In this document: positions 61,681-64,000 of the stretch, one piece after another
Numbering within the stretch: position 1 is the stretch's first letter
How the letters are laid out: every line of letters starts with the position of its first letter
Assembly: GCA_903632075.3 (NCBI GenBank)
Contig: CAHIKZ030005408.1
Span: forward strand, 2,303,501 to 2,367,500
Origin: Acanthosepion pharaonis
Taxonomy: Eukaryota; Mollusca; Cephalopoda; Sepiida; Sepiidae
DNA: 64,000 nt
Reading direction: 5' to 3'
Notes under the pieces: generated by a model
Told to the model about the DNA's origin: nothing
Databases searched by the model: none
What the model saw: the letters and a program-made list of their open reading frames with translations, nothing else
Position numbers and translations under genes: made by a program

Positions 61681-62049
61681 CTATATCAAAATTCAAAAGT
61701 GAAAATATTTATCAGCCTAAAATCTACTTAGAATGGAGAAAATAAGGATATCTGTAAATTACTCTAATGACAATTCATTAAATGTATTTTCTGTCATCAT
61801 TAAATTTACTATCATCATCCGAAAGGGCAGATTTAAAAGTAACATAAATTCTTCACAAGTCTTTGGTTTTTTATGCAAGTATGTTGGACACCAAGAGAGA
61901 ATATGTTATTATTTTAACTCTTTAGCATTCAACACACTCAAAATTGCCCCATAAATACCGGATCTTAAAGGCTCACTGCATGCCTTCCTGCATTATTTGC
62001 AATGATGTTGTCATGTATTATTGCAGAGTATACATGGGGTGATTTATGG

Positions 62050-62545
62050 CAGGCTGAACATTGAGAGCCAATACTTAGGGGTGGAGGGTGAATGCTAAAG
62101 GGATAAACATTATTTTTAGCAGAGACCCATATTCGAATAGAAGCTCCATTTATTTTAATCAGTATTTATTTCGTCTTCTGGCTTTCTCGAGAAAGATTAT
62201 TAAAAAAAATTATGCCCTCTGGCAGGACTCAAACCTGCATCCCCTGTTGCAGGAGAATCCAATTTTTAATTTGACATGCTTTGACTCTTTAGCTATGAAG
62301 AACTTCACAATCAAGCAAGGTTCTATTTGTCTTTAAATGGTTGAGTGGTCAAAACATGTTGGATTAAATGATGGTTTCTCCTGCAAAGGGGGAAACATGT
62401 TTGAATCCCGCTGGAGGAAGCATTTTTCTTGAATGTACAGGCCAGTAGATTAAATAAGATACTGTTTAAAATAAACAGTGCATTTACTCAAATATGGGTA
62501 TCCACTAAAAATAACATTTAAAATAATAAAAATATGTCAGACTAA
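62050..62545. mobile_element. Two tRNA-derived SINEs head to head
   Basis: About 62100-62320 is minus: its B box reads GGATGCAGGTTTGAGTCCTG, with tail word CCAGAAGACGAAATAAA. 62338-62545 is plus: TGGTTGAGTGGTCAAAACAT, GAATCCCGCTGGAGG, CAGGCCAGTAGATTAAATAA and ATAAAAATATGTCAG. Together they can form a hairpin in the transcript. Confidence 0.8.
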
Positions 62546-62606
62546 AAAATAAAATTCATTAATTCTTTAGAATATGATATAAATTTTTATTTATAAGAAC
62601 AATGTT

Positions 62607-63300
62607 GGGTAATTGAATGACAAAATGCAAAAATTCTATACAACATGTTTTTCCCTCTAAAAATTCTATATTATTCATTTCATACTCTAAAGACCATATT
62701 AATGTGTGTAGTATTTGTACATGTACAACAATTGAGACAAATTTATCTAAACTTAATATAAAATCTGTTACAACTCCTAAAACAATAAATTGCTTAATTA
62801 ATACAAAGCAATATAAAAATAAGCTAAAAACTGAAGTAGGAATTTACACTATAAGCCTGTAATGATTGTCACAAAAAATACATCGTAGAAACTTTGAGGA
62901 ATTTAAATAAAAGATTATATGAACAGAAAAGAGATTTTATAACAAAGCAACACATTCAATGCATTATTTTTTCATTGTGATTAATGTGACTATCATTTGC
63001 ATTTAAAAATGCTGCTTTCATTAAAAAACAAAAGTAATTTATGAAGGCAAAAGTTTATAGAAAATGCACTGATTTCTGAGTCTTCTGTGGTAAACTTGAA
63101 TTTAGGCTTTACAACATTTCACCTTTCTTAACAAATTTTGTTGTCACAGTGTGGGATATTTAAAAACAGCAGCAATAAAAACAAAAGTGTTGAGAAAACA
63201 AATATCATTGGCTGAGCTGTGCATCTGGATATGTTGGATGCCAAAAATTTAAAAATTTGACATTCATACATCTTCATTGCTTCCCCTCAGTGCATAATTA
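62607..63300 (+). repeat. Repeat family D, uninterrupted copy
   Basis: Begins GGGTAATTGAATGACAAAAT, the inverse of the right end at 14155. The body parallels 12.7-13.0 and 13.64-14.0 kb without the LINE. Confidence 0.75.
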
Positions 63301-63360
63301 TAACTGATGCATGTTTTATATTTCCCCACTCCCTATATATATAAGGACTCTTATATTCTG

Positions 63361-63592
63361 TGCTAAGGGAATAAATACTTAAACACCAGGTGGATAATAG
63401 AAGAAAGGTTTATTGTACACAACCAGTACAATATGAAATATGGTACAGTTATACACACAGGTCAATCTAGTAGTGAGTGCCACTAATTGGAAGGTCAGAC
63501 GTGCTTGAGTCTCTTGTAGACAGTTACTTACTGCCTATAGTGTAATCAATCATTCATGGGGGTGGCTGGTTATTCTATTACATCAAGGACAA
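63361..63592 (-). mobile_element. LTR-like element without SINE
   Basis: On minus: TGATGTAATAGAATAACCAG, ACTACTAGATTGACCTGTG, GTGTACAATAAACCTTTCTT and a TTAGCA end. It is the SINE-free relative of 45457-45960. 63600-64000 holds nothing I recognise. Confidence 0.7.
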
Positions 63593-64000
63593 AATGCATT
63601 ACATAGAATTTTTTTCCCTCTTTGTTATTCAATTATCCTATGTTGCACACTATCTGAACTGGTAATTAACTTTTATCACACTGTATGCGACTTCATTTGC
63701 TGTACAAAAAGTTTCTTTCCATTGAAGGTGACTCTGATCCCCAAACAATAGTGTGTTTGAATTTCATAGTTGTGTTATCATATCCTGCCATGGCAACAGA
63801 AAACAACTTTGAGTGAAATTAACAATAAGGATACTGCAATTGAGAGGTCTTGAAAAATAGTGCAGTGGAAAAGGAAGTAATATTAATTATGCAGAGTGCT
63901 AAAGAATAAGAAAATTAAAAAAAAATTATTAGCTTTTTCAAAAAGCATTTTTTTTTTATTCCAATTTATTAAACAGTATTTCTTTTTATATAGGTATCTC

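Noticed and set aside
77..61680. UNC79 rather than UNC80
   Set aside because: The order and wording of KPLKALDFCY, SPDSFRSGQML, LPITDW..VRPAL and RRQVDWE match what I know of UNC80's C-terminal region; a database search would settle it.

Overview
This is a 64 kb piece of AT-rich animal nuclear DNA with long introns, canonical GT-AG splice sites, long (AT)n tracts, and many SINE, LINE, LTR and DNA-transposon remnants. The repeat style and the protein similarity best fit a mollusc, most likely a coleoid cephalopod such as an octopus. That placement is inference, not proof.

The only host gene I can support is on the minus strand. Eighteen exons (coding exons 1-18 in local numbering, from 61680 down to 77) join in frame to about 658 codons of an UNC80 homolog, the large cytoplasmic subunit of the NALCN sodium-leak channel complex. 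The 5' part of the gene (above 61680) and the 3' end (below 77) lie outside the window. The exons cover about 1,975 bp, roughly 3% of the window. All splice phases agree, and the joined protein contains stretches very close to the C-terminal third of vertebrate UNC80 (KPLKALDFCY, QFYILHRKPFILQ, LPITDWSQEQVRPAL, RRQVDWEAAANLL).

Everything else is intronic and mostly mobile DNA. 0.1-16.3 kb is one 16.2 kb intron holding LINE 3' ends, a pogo/Tigger-like MITE, hAT-like ends, foldbacks and a nested TIR repeat. 17.3-19.3 kb is an array of about 18 copies of a 98-bp unit, grown inside a dispersed element whose unexpanded relative sits at 24.5 kb. 19.5 kb carries an 80-bp palindromic mariner MITE with MADE1-type ends. 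20.6, 23.4, 34.6 and 60.3 kb carry internally deleted mariner/Tc1-type elements that keep the transposase C-terminus. 31.7 and 41.9 kb carry SINEs with a 5S rRNA-derived head. 33, 45.5 and 58.3 kb carry copies of one ~220-240 bp SINE, each inside LTR-like sequence with duplicated target sites. A ~550-bp dispersed repeat occurs five times, always in plus orientation.

I found no tRNA gene, no intact transposase or reverse transcriptase, no CRISPR array and no second host gene. Most open reading frames longer than 60 codons are chance frames or decayed transposon coding sequence. The interest lies in a conserved neuronal channel gene whose introns record layered transposon activity, including one likely case of a satellite array born from a dispersed repeat.
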